DNA of 64,000 nucleotides from Segniliparus sp051660745 (GTDB lineage Bacteria; Actinomycetota; Actinomycetes; Mycobacteriales; Mycobacteriaceae). A program made the translations under genes and the position numbers. Shown here one piece after another: positions 34,675 through 42,012 of this stretch (its first letter is position 1; each line of letters begins with the position of its first letter). Location of the stretch: assembly GCF_051660745.1 (NCBI RefSeq), contig NZ_JBOFQF010000038.1, forward strand, positions 1-64,000, given 5' to 3'. Below the pieces are notes generated by a model. It was given only the letters and a program-made list of their open reading frames with translations. It did not search any database and was not told the DNA's origin.

Positions 34675-36249
34675 TCACTCTGCGGAAGGCTGGGCGGGCG
34701 CGCCGGTGCGCTTGCGCCGCCGACGGCGCTTCTTCGCCGCGCTCTCAGCGCCAGAAGCGTCTGCCGCGTCGGAGGCGGCGGCAGGCGCAGACGCGTCGGA
34801 CGGAGCGGACGCGCCGTCCGAGGCTCCGGGGGAGCTGCTCCTGCGGGTGCGCTGACGATCCCGAGCGGGCCGAGGCGCGCGGTCGCCCTGCTCGCCGCGG
34901 CGGGCGGGACGGTCCCCGCGCTCGCGGGGCTCGCGGGGCGGGGCTTTCGGCGCGGGGGCGAGCCTGCCGGTGGAGCCTTCGGGGATGGCGAGCTCGGCGT
35001 AGATGTGCGGCGAGTTCGAGTACGTCTCCGGCGGATCCGCGAAATCGAGCCCGAGAGCTTTGTTGATGTACTCCCAGCGAGGCAGGTCTTCCCAGTCCAC
35101 CAGTGTGACCGCGATACCGGTTTTGCCCGCGCGGCCGGTGCGGCCGATCCGGTGCACGTACACCTTCTCGTCCTCGGGGCAGTTGAAGTTGATGACGTGG
35201 GTGATGTCGTCGATGTCGATGCCTCGGGCGGCGACGTCGGTGCAGACCAGGATGTCGATCTTGCCCTTGCGGAACCCGGAGAGGGCCTCCTCGCGCGCCC
35301 CTTGGCTCATGTCGCCGTGCAGGGACCCCGCGTTGAAGCCGCGCAGGGTGAGCTCGTCGGCGAGCTTGCCCGCGCTGCGCTTGGTCCGGGTGAAGATCAT
35401 CGTCTGCCCCCGCCCCTCGGCCTGCAGGAATCGGGAGACCAGCTCGTCTTTGTTGAGGGAGTGCGCGCGATAGACGTGCTGCGCGGTCCGCTCGTGCACC
35501 GGGGCGAGGTCGCCGCCCTCGGCGCGGATATGCGTCGGCTGGGTCATGAACGTCCGGGCCAGGGTGAGCACCGGGCCGGGGACGGTGGCGGAGAACAGCA
35601 TGGTCTGCTTGCCGGTCGGCAGCTTCGCCATGATCTTCTCGACGTCGGGGAGGAAGCCGAGGTCGAGCATCTCGTCCGCCTCGTCGAGCACCAGCATGCG
35701 GATCGCGTTGAGCTTGAGGTCGCCGCGTCCCCAGAGGTCGAGCAGCCTGCCGGGGGTGCCGACGACCACGTCGACGCCCTTCTCCAATGTGGCGATCTGG
35801 CCCTCGTACGGCCTGCCGCCGTAGAGGGAGACGATCCGGCTCGGGCGCCCGTCCGCGAGCCGGAGCTGCTTGGAGGCGTCGATCAGGTCGTTCGTGACCT
35901 GCAGGCACAGCTCGCGGGTCGGCACGACCACCAGGGCGCGGGGAATGTCCTCCGCCTCGGCTTCGGCGACTCGCTGGAGCAGCGGCACGCCGAAGGCGAG
36001 GGTCTTGCCCATGCCGGTGCGGGCCTGGCCGATGAGGTCGTGGCCGCCGAGGGCCAGCGGCAGGGCCTGCTCTTGGATCGCGAACGCGTTGTGCTTGCCC
36101 GCGGCGGCGAGCGAAGCGACGATTTCGGGGTGTACGCCGAGTTCCGCGAAACTCGGTCCGATCTCCGTTGTGATGATCTGTATCTCTCTCGTCGGGCGCG
36201 CCGGACGAGGCGCGCGTGCACTGCTCATCACGGCGATGCTCTCTTCCAT
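34675..36249 (-). CDS. rhlE: DEAD-box RNA helicase, RhlE-like
   Basis: 524 residues. Helicase motifs are in order: Q-motif with FAIQEQALPLAL, I ARTGMGKT, Ia VVPTRELCLQV, Ib GTPGRLLD, II LDEADEMLD, III SATVPG, IV MIFTRTKR, V VCTDVAARGIDID and VI YVHRIGRTGRAGKTG. The C-terminal 120 residues are disordered and rich in Arg/Pro, then Ser/Asp/Ala, ending in a Lys/Arg cluster (KKRRRRRKR) for RNA binding. Likely role in ribosome assembly or RNA turnover. ATG at 36249, or eight codons later at 36228. Confidence 0.94.
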   Translation of the reverse strand: MEESIAVMSSARAPRPARPTREIQIITTEIGPSFAELGVHPEIVASLAAAGKHNAFAIQEQALPLALGGHDLIGQARTGMGKTLAFGVPLLQRVAEAEAEDIPRALVVVPTRELCLQVTNDLIDASKQLRLADGRPSRIVSLYGGRPYEGQIATLEKGVDVVVGTPGRLLDLWGRGDLKLNAIRMLVLDEADEMLDLGFLPDVEKIMAKLPTGKQTMLFSATVPGPVLTLARTFMTQPTHIRAEGGDLAPVHERTAQHVYRAHSLNKDELVSRFLQAEGRGQTMIFTRTKRSAGKLADELTLRGFNAGSLHGDMSQGAREEALSGFRKGKIDILVCTDVAARGIDIDDITHVINFNCPEDEKVYVHRIGRTGRAGKTGIAVTLVDWEDLPRWEYINKALGLDFADPPETYSNSPHIYAELAIPEGSTGRLAPAPKAPPREPRERGDRPARRGEQGDRAPRPARDRQRTRRSSSPGASDGASAPSDASAPAAASDAADASGAESAAKKRRRRRKRTGAPAQPSAE

Positions 36250-36328
36250 GATGAAGGCGCTCGCCCCGGCTCCCGTCTACCCGTGACGCGCCAGCCCAGT
36301 ATACATGGCGGTGGGTACACTGAGACCC

Positions 36329-37000
36329 GTGGACCAGACCCCCGCTGCAGCGCAATGGCATGGTGTGCCCGAGTTTCTCGCGGTGCTCGCGTACGGCGAA
36401 CTCGCCGCCTACTACCGATTGGCCGAGGACGCCTCGCTCGCGCCGACCATGGAGGGGAAGGCCGCGATCGCCCGGATGGGCGCCGCGCAGTTCCAGCATT
36501 TCGAGACGCTGCGCGAGGCGCTCGCCGCGCGGGGCGACGACGTCTTCCAGGAGATGACGCCGTTCCAGCCGGTGCTCGACATGTTCCACGCCCGGACCAC
36601 CCCGAACACCTGGCTCGAAGCCCTGGTGAAGTTCTATGTCGGCGAGGGCCTCGCCGCCGACTTCTACCTCGAGATCGCGGACGGGCTGCCCCCGGACGTG
36701 GCGACGGTCGTCAAAGAGGTGCTGAGCGACCGCGCGCACGCGCAGTTCGTCGTCGACCCGGTGCGCGAAGCCGTCCTGGCGAGCCCGAAGGAGCGCTCCC
36801 GCCTCGCGCTCTGGGCCCGCCGCCTGCTCGGCGAGGCGATCGCCCAGGCGCAGGCCGTGCTGGCGAGCCGCGAGGAGCTCGCCGACCTCTTGCTGCAGAG
36901 CGCGGGCGACCTCAACCGGCTCGCCCAGCTCTTCGACGAGGTGACCGAGCGCCACGAGGAGCGGATCAAGCTCCTCGGCCTCGAAGAGCCCGCCGCGTAA
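36329..37000 (+). CDS. Ferritin-like-fold protein (MiaE-like, Rv3210c type)
   Basis: 223 residues, all helical. Conserved blocks EFLAVLAYGELAAYYRLAEDA, AIARMGAAQFQHFETL, and VGEGLAADFYLEIADGL with late DRAHAQFV carry the Glu/His pairs of a diiron four-helix bundle. It is divergent from the rhlE-like gene, as in M. tuberculosis. I use GTG at 36329 because TACACT (36316-36321) ends seven bases before it, the leaderless spacing seen throughout; the ATG at 36305 would add eight residues. Function not established. Confidence 0.8.
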   Translation: MDQTPAAAQWHGVPEFLAVLAYGELAAYYRLAEDASLAPTMEGKAAIARMGAAQFQHFETLREALAARGDDVFQEMTPFQPVLDMFHARTTPNTWLEALVKFYVGEGLAADFYLEIADGLPPDVATVVKEVLSDRAHAQFVVDPVREAVLASPKERSRLALWARRLLGEAIAQAQAVLASREELADLLLQSAGDLNRLAQLFDEVTERHEERIKLLGLEEPAA

Positions 37001-37006
37001 CGCGGG

Positions 37007-37942
37007 CTAGCCCAGGGCCTGGCCGGAGACCCGGAAGGCCACGCGCAAGGCCTTGTTCAGCAGCTCCGGGGAGGCTCCGTTGAGGATGTCGACGGGGGCC
37101 GAGACGCGGGAGGCGACGCGGACCGGCCTGGTGCGGGCGGCGAGGACCATCCATTCTCCGGCTTCTTCCGTGGTGAGCGCGGGCTGCCCGTCGAACTCCC
37201 TGGTCGGCGTGATCATAGGGGTGCGCACCAGCGGATAGAACAACGTGGTGGCGTGCACGCCGTGCTGGCGCAGTTCGAAGCCGAGGGTCCGGCTCACGAG
37301 GGAGAGCGCGGCCTTCGAGCCGCCATAGGCGCAGAACTCCGGCATCGCGTCGTTGATGACCCCGCCGGTGGCGACATTGATGATGTGCCCGCTGCGGCGC
37401 TCGACCATGCCGGGCACGAGGTCCCGGATCAGGCGTATCGCGGAGAAGTAGTTGATCTGCATGGTGCGCTCGAAGTCGTGCCAGCGCTCCAGCGACTCAA
37501 GCGTGGTGCGGCGGATGGAGTGCCCGGCGTTGTTGACCAAGACGTCGACGCCGCCGTGCTCGGCGACGACTTCGGCGGCGAGCGCGTCCACCGCGTCGAG
37601 GTCGCGCAGGTCGCACGGCAGCGCGCGGGCCGACCCGCCCGCCGCGCGGATCTCGGCGGCGACGGCTTCGAGCTCCTCGGCCCGGCGGGCGACCAGGAGC
37701 ACGTGGGCTCCGCGCGCGGCGAACTGGCGTGCGGCAGCCTTTCCGATACCGGAGGAGGAGCCGGTGATGAGCACCCGCTTGCCGTCCAGCGGCACGCCGT
37801 ACGAGGGGTCCTTGCGCGCTTTGGCGACTTTTCTGGTGACGGCCGCCTGCATGGCCCAGCGGGCCGTCGTGTGGTTCGCCCTTGCGGCGAGGCTCCTCGG
37901 GCGCGGCGCCGCCAGGAGCTCGGATTCGACAATGCTGCTCAT
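37007..37942 (-). CDS. SDR oxidoreductase, tandem cluster member 1
   Basis: 311 residues of the classical short-chain dehydrogenase fold. The nucleotide motif GSSSGIG is at 61-67, NNAG at 137-140, and the active site Tyr206-X3-Lys210 is intact (CAYGGSKAAL). The usual Ser is Thr192 (NVATGG). An N-terminal tail with KARKDPSYGVPLDGKRVLITG is shared by all four neighbours. Likely NADPH-dependent with a lipid or keto substrate (inference). The start has its own -10 (TATGCT, six bases), so it is an independent leaderless transcript. Confidence 0.88.
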   Translation of the reverse strand: MSSIVESELLAAPRPRSLAARANHTTARWAMQAAVTRKVAKARKDPSYGVPLDGKRVLITGSSSGIGKAAARQFAARGAHVLLVARRAEELEAVAAEIRAAGGSARALPCDLRDLDAVDALAAEVVAEHGGVDVLVNNAGHSIRRTTLESLERWHDFERTMQINYFSAIRLIRDLVPGMVERRSGHIINVATGGVINDAMPEFCAYGGSKAALSLVSRTLGFELRQHGVHATTLFYPLVRTPMITPTREFDGQPALTTEEAGEWMVLAARTRPVRVASRVSAPVDILNGASPELLNKALRVAFRVSGQALG

Positions 37943-37991
37943 GCGAGAAGCATAATTGCGTTTTTGTCTCAGCGCTAGGGGGCGCGGAAGA

Positions 37992-38933
37992 TCAGCGACG
38001 GCCCGCCTCGCGCATGAGGAAGGAGTTCACGAACTTCGGGACGAGCGCGTTGAAGAGGCCGATCCCCCACGAGACTTTGGCGACGACGCGGACCGGCCGC
38101 GTGCGCGCGGCGAGCTCCATCCACTCGGCGGCCTCGTCGGAGGTGAGCGCGGGGAGCTCGTTGTACTCCTCGGTCGGGGCGATCATCGGGGTGCGCACGA
38201 GCGGGAAGTACAGGGTCGTGCCGTGCACGCCCTTCCTCAGCAGCTCGGTGCCGATCGTCCTGGTCACCTGGGCGAGCGCGGACTTCGCGGCGATGTACGG
38301 CGCGAAACGCGGGTTGACCTCGTGGACGACGCCCCAGCTGGCGACGCTGATGACGTGCCCGTCGCCGCGCTCGATCATCCCCGGCAGGAAGCCCCGGATC
38401 AGTCGCATCGCGGAGAAGTAGTTGATCTGCATGGTGCGCTCGACGTCGTGCCAGCGCTCGAGCTGCTCGACGGTGCGCCTGCGGATGGAGTGCCCGGCGT
38501 TGTTGATCAAGACGTCCACGCCGCCGTGCTTCGCGACGACGTCCGCGACGAGGGCGTCCAGCGCGTCCAGGTCGCGCAGGTCGCAGGGGAAGAAGTCCGC
38601 CTGTCCGCCCGCCGCGCGGATCCGCTCGGCGACGGCTTCGAGCTCCTCGGCCCGGCGGGCGACCAGGAGCACGTGGGCTCCGAGCTTGCCGAACCGGTAG
38701 GCCGCGTGCTCGCCGATACCGGAGGAGGAGCCGGTGATGAGCACCCGCTTGCCCCGGATCGGGAGCCCGTAAGACGGGTCCTTCCGGGCTTTGCGCATGT
38801 CGCGGGTCGTGGCGGCCCCCAGGATCCAGCGCCCGACGACCTGGTTCGCCCTGGCGGCGAGCCCGCGCGGCTTCGGCGCGGGCGGAGTGCCCTTGGGGTC
38901 GATCTGCGAAGCGGGGATGACGCCGTTGCTCAT
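37992..38933 (-). CDS. SDR oxidoreductase, tandem cluster member 2
   Basis: 313 residues, closely related to its neighbours. GSSSGIG is at 68-74, NNAG at 144-147, Ser199 (SVASWG), Tyr213 and Lys217, so the full catalytic triad is present. The blocks FPCDLRDLDALDALVADVVAKHGGVDVL and QINYFSAMRLIRGFLPGM are nearly the same in member 4. TAGGAT (38941-38946, read from the minus strand) ends seven bases before ATG 38933. A TACA-N4-TGTA inverted repeat (38945-38956) overlaps it and may be an operator. Confidence 0.88.
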   Translation of the reverse strand: MSNGVIPASQIDPKGTPPAPKPRGLAARANQVVGRWILGAATTRDMRKARKDPSYGLPIRGKRVLITGSSSGIGEHAAYRFGKLGAHVLLVARRAEELEAVAERIRAAGGQADFFPCDLRDLDALDALVADVVAKHGGVDVLINNAGHSIRRRTVEQLERWHDVERTMQINYFSAMRLIRGFLPGMIERGDGHVISVASWGVVHEVNPRFAPYIAAKSALAQVTRTIGTELLRKGVHGTTLYFPLVRTPMIAPTEEYNELPALTSDEAAEWMELAARTRPVRVVAKVSWGIGLFNALVPKFVNSFLMREAGRR

Positions 38934-38996
38934 AATGGATATCCTACATCTCTGTATTTTCAGCGGGACGGGGGTTGGAGGGGGTGCGGGCAGGGC

Positions 38997-39908
38997 TTAG
39001 AAACGGATGCCGGAGCGGCGGAAGAAGTAGTCGACGCGCTTGGGGGACACGGCGTTGAAGAAGCCGACGGCTCCGGAGAACCTGGGGATGACGCGGATGG
39101 GCCGGATGCGGGCGGCGAGGGTCATCCATTCGGCGGCCTCCTCCGGCGAGAGGGTGGCGACGCGGTCGTACTCCCCGGTCGGCGCGATCATCTCCGTGCG
39201 CACCAGCGGGTAGAACAGCGTGCTGAAGTGCACGCCCTCGCGCCGCAGCTCGAAGCCCATGATCCGGGTGGCGATCGACAGCGCCGCCTTCGCCGCCGCG
39301 TACGCGGTGAAATACGGCGCGACCTGGTTGGCGACCGCCAGGCTCGCGACGTTGATGACGTGCCCGTCGCGGCGCTCCAGCATGCCGGGGAGCAGTCCCC
39401 TGGTCAGGCGAAGGGGCGCGAAGAAGTTGATCTGCATGATGCGCTCGAAGTCGTGCCAGCGCTCCAGCGACTCGGCCGCCGGCCTGCGGATCGAGTGCCC
39501 GGCGTTGTTGACCAGGACGTCCACCCCGCCGAACCGGGCGTTGACCGTCTCGGCGAGCTTGTCCACCGCGTCGTAGTCGCGCAGGTCGCAGGTGATGGCC
39601 TCGGCCTCCCCGCCCTCGGCCCGGATCTTGGCGGCGACGGCTTCGAGCTCCTCGGCCCGGCGGGCGACCACGACGACTTTCGCCCCGAGCCTGCCGAACT
39701 GGTACGCGGCTGCCGCGCCGATCCCCGACGAGGCTCCGGTGATGAGCACGCGTTTCCCCCGGAGCGGCGCCCCGTAGGAGGGGTCTTTGCGCGCCGCGCG
39801 CAGCTCTTTGCCGTTCACGGCCTTGATGAACCAGAGGTCCCTCGCGAGGAGCGCCCGCTTGAGCGGGCTGCGCCGTTTCGCGACCGTCGGGGCGGCTAAG
39901 TTACTCAC
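38997..39908 (-). CDS. SDR oxidoreductase, tandem cluster member 3
   Basis: 303 residues. GASSGIG is at 58-64, NNAG at 134-137, Ser189 (NVASLA), Tyr203 and Lys207. I choose GTG at 39908 (MSNLAAPT…), because TACAAT (39916-39921, minus strand) ends seven bases upstream and the start then matches member 2. An ATG at 39917 would lie inside the -10. The early coding region and +1 overlap a palindrome like that of the fadE pair. Substrate unknown. Confidence 0.87.
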   Translation of the reverse strand: MSNLAAPTVAKRRSPLKRALLARDLWFIKAVNGKELRAARKDPSYGAPLRGKRVLITGASSGIGAAAAYQFGRLGAKVVVVARRAEELEAVAAKIRAEGGEAEAITCDLRDYDAVDKLAETVNARFGGVDVLVNNAGHSIRRPAAESLERWHDFERIMQINFFAPLRLTRGLLPGMLERRDGHVINVASLAVANQVAPYFTAYAAAKAALSIATRIMGFELRREGVHFSTLFYPLVRTEMIAPTGEYDRVATLSPEEAAEWMTLAARIRPIRVIPRFSGAVGFFNAVSPKRVDYFFRRSGIRF

Positions 39909-39921
39909 GAGTAGCATTGTA
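39900..39921 (-). promoter_or_regulatory. Promoter and operator of SDR member 3
   Basis: The -10 TACAAT (39916-39921 on the minus strand) precedes the GTG by seven bases. Read on the plus strand, GTTACTCACGAGTAGC (39900-39915) covers the +1 and first codons. It matches GTTACTCGCCAGTAAC (18402-18417) upstream of the fadE5-like pair at 13 of 16 positions. A common repressor is an inference. Confidence 0.6.
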
Positions 39922-39935
39922 GCGGGCGGAGGGGG

Positions 39936-40838
39936 TCATCGCGCTTGCGAGCCGGTGATTTTCTCGCTCAGCTCCGGGAACAGCGCGGTGAACCCGGGGG
40001 CGAGGGCGAAGAGCCGGGGCGCGATTCGGCTGGGCCGCGCCCTTGCGGCCAGCACGATCCACTCGGCGGCCTGCTCCGAAGAGAGCCCGGGCATGTCTGC
40101 GAACTTCTCGGTCGGGGCGATCATCGGGGTGCGCACGAGCGGGTAGTACAAAGTCGTGGCGCTCACGCCCTTGTGGCGCAGCTCCATATTGATGTTCCGG
40201 CCCATGGTCGAGAGCGCCGCCTTCGCCGCGATGTACCCGGCGAATTTCGGCACGCCCTCCGAGAGCACGCCCCCGGTGGTGACGTTGACGACGTGCCCGT
40301 CGCCGCGCTCCAGCATGCCGGGCAAAAAGCCTCGGATCAGGCGCACCGCTCCGAAATAGTTGATCTGCATGACCCGTTCGACGTCGTGCCAGCGTTCGAG
40401 CTGCTCGGGCAGGCTGCGGCGGATCGAGTGGCCCGCGTTGTTGACCAGCACGTCCACGCCGCCGTGCTTGCCGACGACCTCGGCGACGAGCGCGTCGATC
40501 GCGTCCAGGTCGCGAAGGTCGCAGGAGATCGCCTCGGCCCGCCCGCCCGCGACCCGGATTCGTTTCGCCACGCTTTCGAGCTCCTCGGCCCTGCGGGCGA
40601 CCAGGATCAGCTGTGCGCCGAGCTTCCCGAGCTGGTAGGCGGCCTGCTCGCCGATGCCGGAGGAAGCCCCGGTGACGAGCACCCGTTTGTCTCGGAGCGA
40701 GCGGCCGAGAGAGGGGTCCTTGCGAGCCTTGCGGAGCCTCCTGCCGAGCGCCGGGTGGCTGCCCCAGCTCGTGAGGAGGTCCGAGGCCCTGCGGAGCGAA
40801 CTGGCGCCAAGGTGAGACGTAACGGTGTTATATTCCAT
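39936..40838 (-). CDS. SDR oxidoreductase, tandem cluster member 4
   Basis: 300 residues. GASSGIG is at 57-63, NNAG at 133-136, Tyr202 and Lys206 are present, and Thr188 (NVTTGG) replaces the Ser, as in member 1. ATG 40838 lies seven bases after TACAGT (minus strand), so the mRNA is leaderless; a GTG at 40847 overlaps that box and is rejected. A GTAAC-N3-GTTA half-site pair (40819-40830) lies in the first codons, reminiscent of the fadE operator. First transcribed of the four and next to DUF3107/fasR. Confidence 0.87.
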   Translation of the reverse strand: MEYNTVTSHLGASSLRRASDLLTSWGSHPALGRRLRKARKDPSLGRSLRDKRVLVTGASSGIGEQAAYQLGKLGAQLILVARRAEELESVAKRIRVAGGRAEAISCDLRDLDAIDALVAEVVGKHGGVDVLVNNAGHSIRRSLPEQLERWHDVERVMQINYFGAVRLIRGFLPGMLERGDGHVVNVTTGGVLSEGVPKFAGYIAAKAALSTMGRNINMELRHKGVSATTLYYPLVRTPMIAPTEKFADMPGLSSEQAAEWIVLAARARPSRIAPRLFALAPGFTALFPELSEKITGSQAR

Positions 40839-40957
40839 GTCGTCCACTGTAGCGGAGCTTTCGCGCTCGGCATAGTCGGCAGAGCGCCCGGCTTCTCCCT
40901 TTGTGGGATAGGCTGGCAGGCGAACCCAAGAGGACCGCCCGAGAGTTTGGAGAACCG

Positions 40958-41179
40958 GTGGACGTGAAGATCGGCATCGTGCACAGCCCGCGTGAGCTGA
41001 CCATCGACAGCGCGCAGTCGGCGACCGAAGTCGCCCAGCTCATTTCGTCCGCGCTCGCCGACGACTCGGTGCTGACCCTGCTGGACTCCAAAGACCGCCA
41101 ATACCTGATCCCGGCGAGCCGTATCGCCTACATCGAGATCGGCTCTTCGGACACGCGCCGCGTCGGCTTCGCAGGCTAG
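40958..41179 (+). CDS. DUF3107 family protein (Rv3208A/TB9.4-like)
   Basis: 73 residues: VDVKIGIVHSPRELTIDSAQSATEV followed by LISSALADDSVLTLLDSKDRQYLIPASRIAYIEIG and ending DTRRVGFAG. The length and sequence pattern match the small conserved actinobacterial DUF3107 family that sits beside the fasR gene in mycobacteria. ATP-binding-like beta-alpha fold; role not established. GTG 40958 has TTGGAG upstream, which sets the start. Confidence 0.88.
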   Translation: MDVKIGIVHSPRELTIDSAQSATEVAQLISSALADDSVLTLLDSKDRQYLIPASRIAYIEIGSSDTRRVGFAG

Positions 41180-41195
41180 TTTCCCGGCGCTCAAA

Positions 41196-41300
41196 TAGCG
41201 ATCTGCGGCGTTAGCGGAGCGCTCATGTATGCTCCGCGCCCCAATACACGTCGCGCTCCGCTGCCTTGCATCTCATCCATTTGATCTGCCGGGAAATCCT
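41196..41300. other. Inverted-repeat-rich intergenic segment, possible third repeat relative
   Basis: Between the DUF3107 and TetR stops. GCGGAGC (41215-41221) pairs with GCTCCGC (41231-41237), which is repeated at 41255. It can form a transcript-end hairpin. Its 3' part, GCCTTGCATCTCATCC, is the same as the 3' part of the repeat at 26845-26950, so it may be a fragment of that family. Confidence 0.45.
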
Positions 41301-41314
41301 CGCGGCGTGAGCGG

Positions 41315-41941
41315 CTAGACCTCGATTTTCGGGACGCGGGCGAGGCCGCCCCAGGCGAAGGCGACCGTGGCCATGATCGCCTCTTCCTTCGGGATCGGCT
41401 TGCCGCTGTCCTGCCAGTGCTGCGCGCTGACGTGGATGAGGCCGACGAGGTTCACCGCGATCATCTTCGCGTGGTACAGCTCAAGGCCCGAGTCGTGGCG
41501 GACAATGTCGAACACGGCGTCCACGCAGGCGTCGGTGGCCTTCTGTATGCGCGTGCGCACCTCGGGCTGGAGGAGGTCGGTGGAGAAGAGCAGCCGGTAG
41601 CCCCGGGTGTTGGTGTCGATCACGTCGAAGAAGACGCGCACCGCCTCGATCAGCCGGTCGTGGTTGTTCGTGCTCGCGCGGATCGCCTGGCGGACCCGGA
41701 GCATCAGCTCCCCGACGTGCTGGTCGAGCACAGTCAGGTACAGTTCGAGCTTCGAGGGGAAGTGCTGGTAGAGGACCGGTTTGCTGACTCCGGCGTGCTC
41801 GGCGATCTCCTCGACCGAGGCTTTGTGGAAGCCCTGCTCCGCGAAGACCTCGTTCGCCGCGTCAAGCAGAAGCTTGCGGCGGTCCAACTTGGTGAGGCGG
41901 CCCCGACCGGCGGGGCGCGGGGTGGCGGTTTGCGCGGTCAT
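41315..41941 (-). CDS. fasR: TetR-family regulator, FasR-like
   Basis: 208 residues. The HTH is strong: RRKLLLDAANEVFAEQGFHKASVEEIAEHAGVSKPVLYQHFPSKLELYLTVL. The ligand domain has HVGELMLRVRQAIRAS and YRLLFSTDLLQPEVR, similar to M. tuberculosis FasR (Rv3208), which activates fas-acpS and senses long-chain acyl-CoA. The neighbour DUF3107 gene supports the assignment. ATG 41941 with TATCGT six bases upstream suggests a leaderless mRNA. Direct targets in this window are not known. Confidence 0.82.
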   Translation of the reverse strand: MTAQTATPRPAGRGRLTKLDRRKLLLDAANEVFAEQGFHKASVEEIAEHAGVSKPVLYQHFPSKLELYLTVLDQHVGELMLRVRQAIRASTNNHDRLIEAVRVFFDVIDTNTRGYRLLFSTDLLQPEVRTRIQKATDACVDAVFDIVRHDSGLELYHAKMIAVNLVGLIHVSAQHWQDSGKPIPKEEAIMATVAFAWGGLARVPKIEV

Positions 41942-42012
41942 TCATTGACGATACCTAATAATCCCGGCTCAGGGCCAATTATCGGGAGTAGATTCGCTCA
42001 CGGTGACGGAAC

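Noticed and set aside
34675..36249. The helicase's Arg/Ser-rich tail as a separate gene
   Set aside because: It is continuous with the helicase frame and typical of RhlE-type C-terminal extensions.
33310..37083. 1257-codon open frame on the plus strand
   Set aside because: It is the antisense shadow of the propeller and helicase genes; composition is Arg/Gly/Ala-biased and no motif appears. GC-rich third positions keep antisense frames open.
39936..40847. GTG at 40847 as start of SDR member 4
   Set aside because: The GTG overlaps the TACAGT -10; ATG 40838 lies seven bases downstream of the box as at the neighbouring genes.
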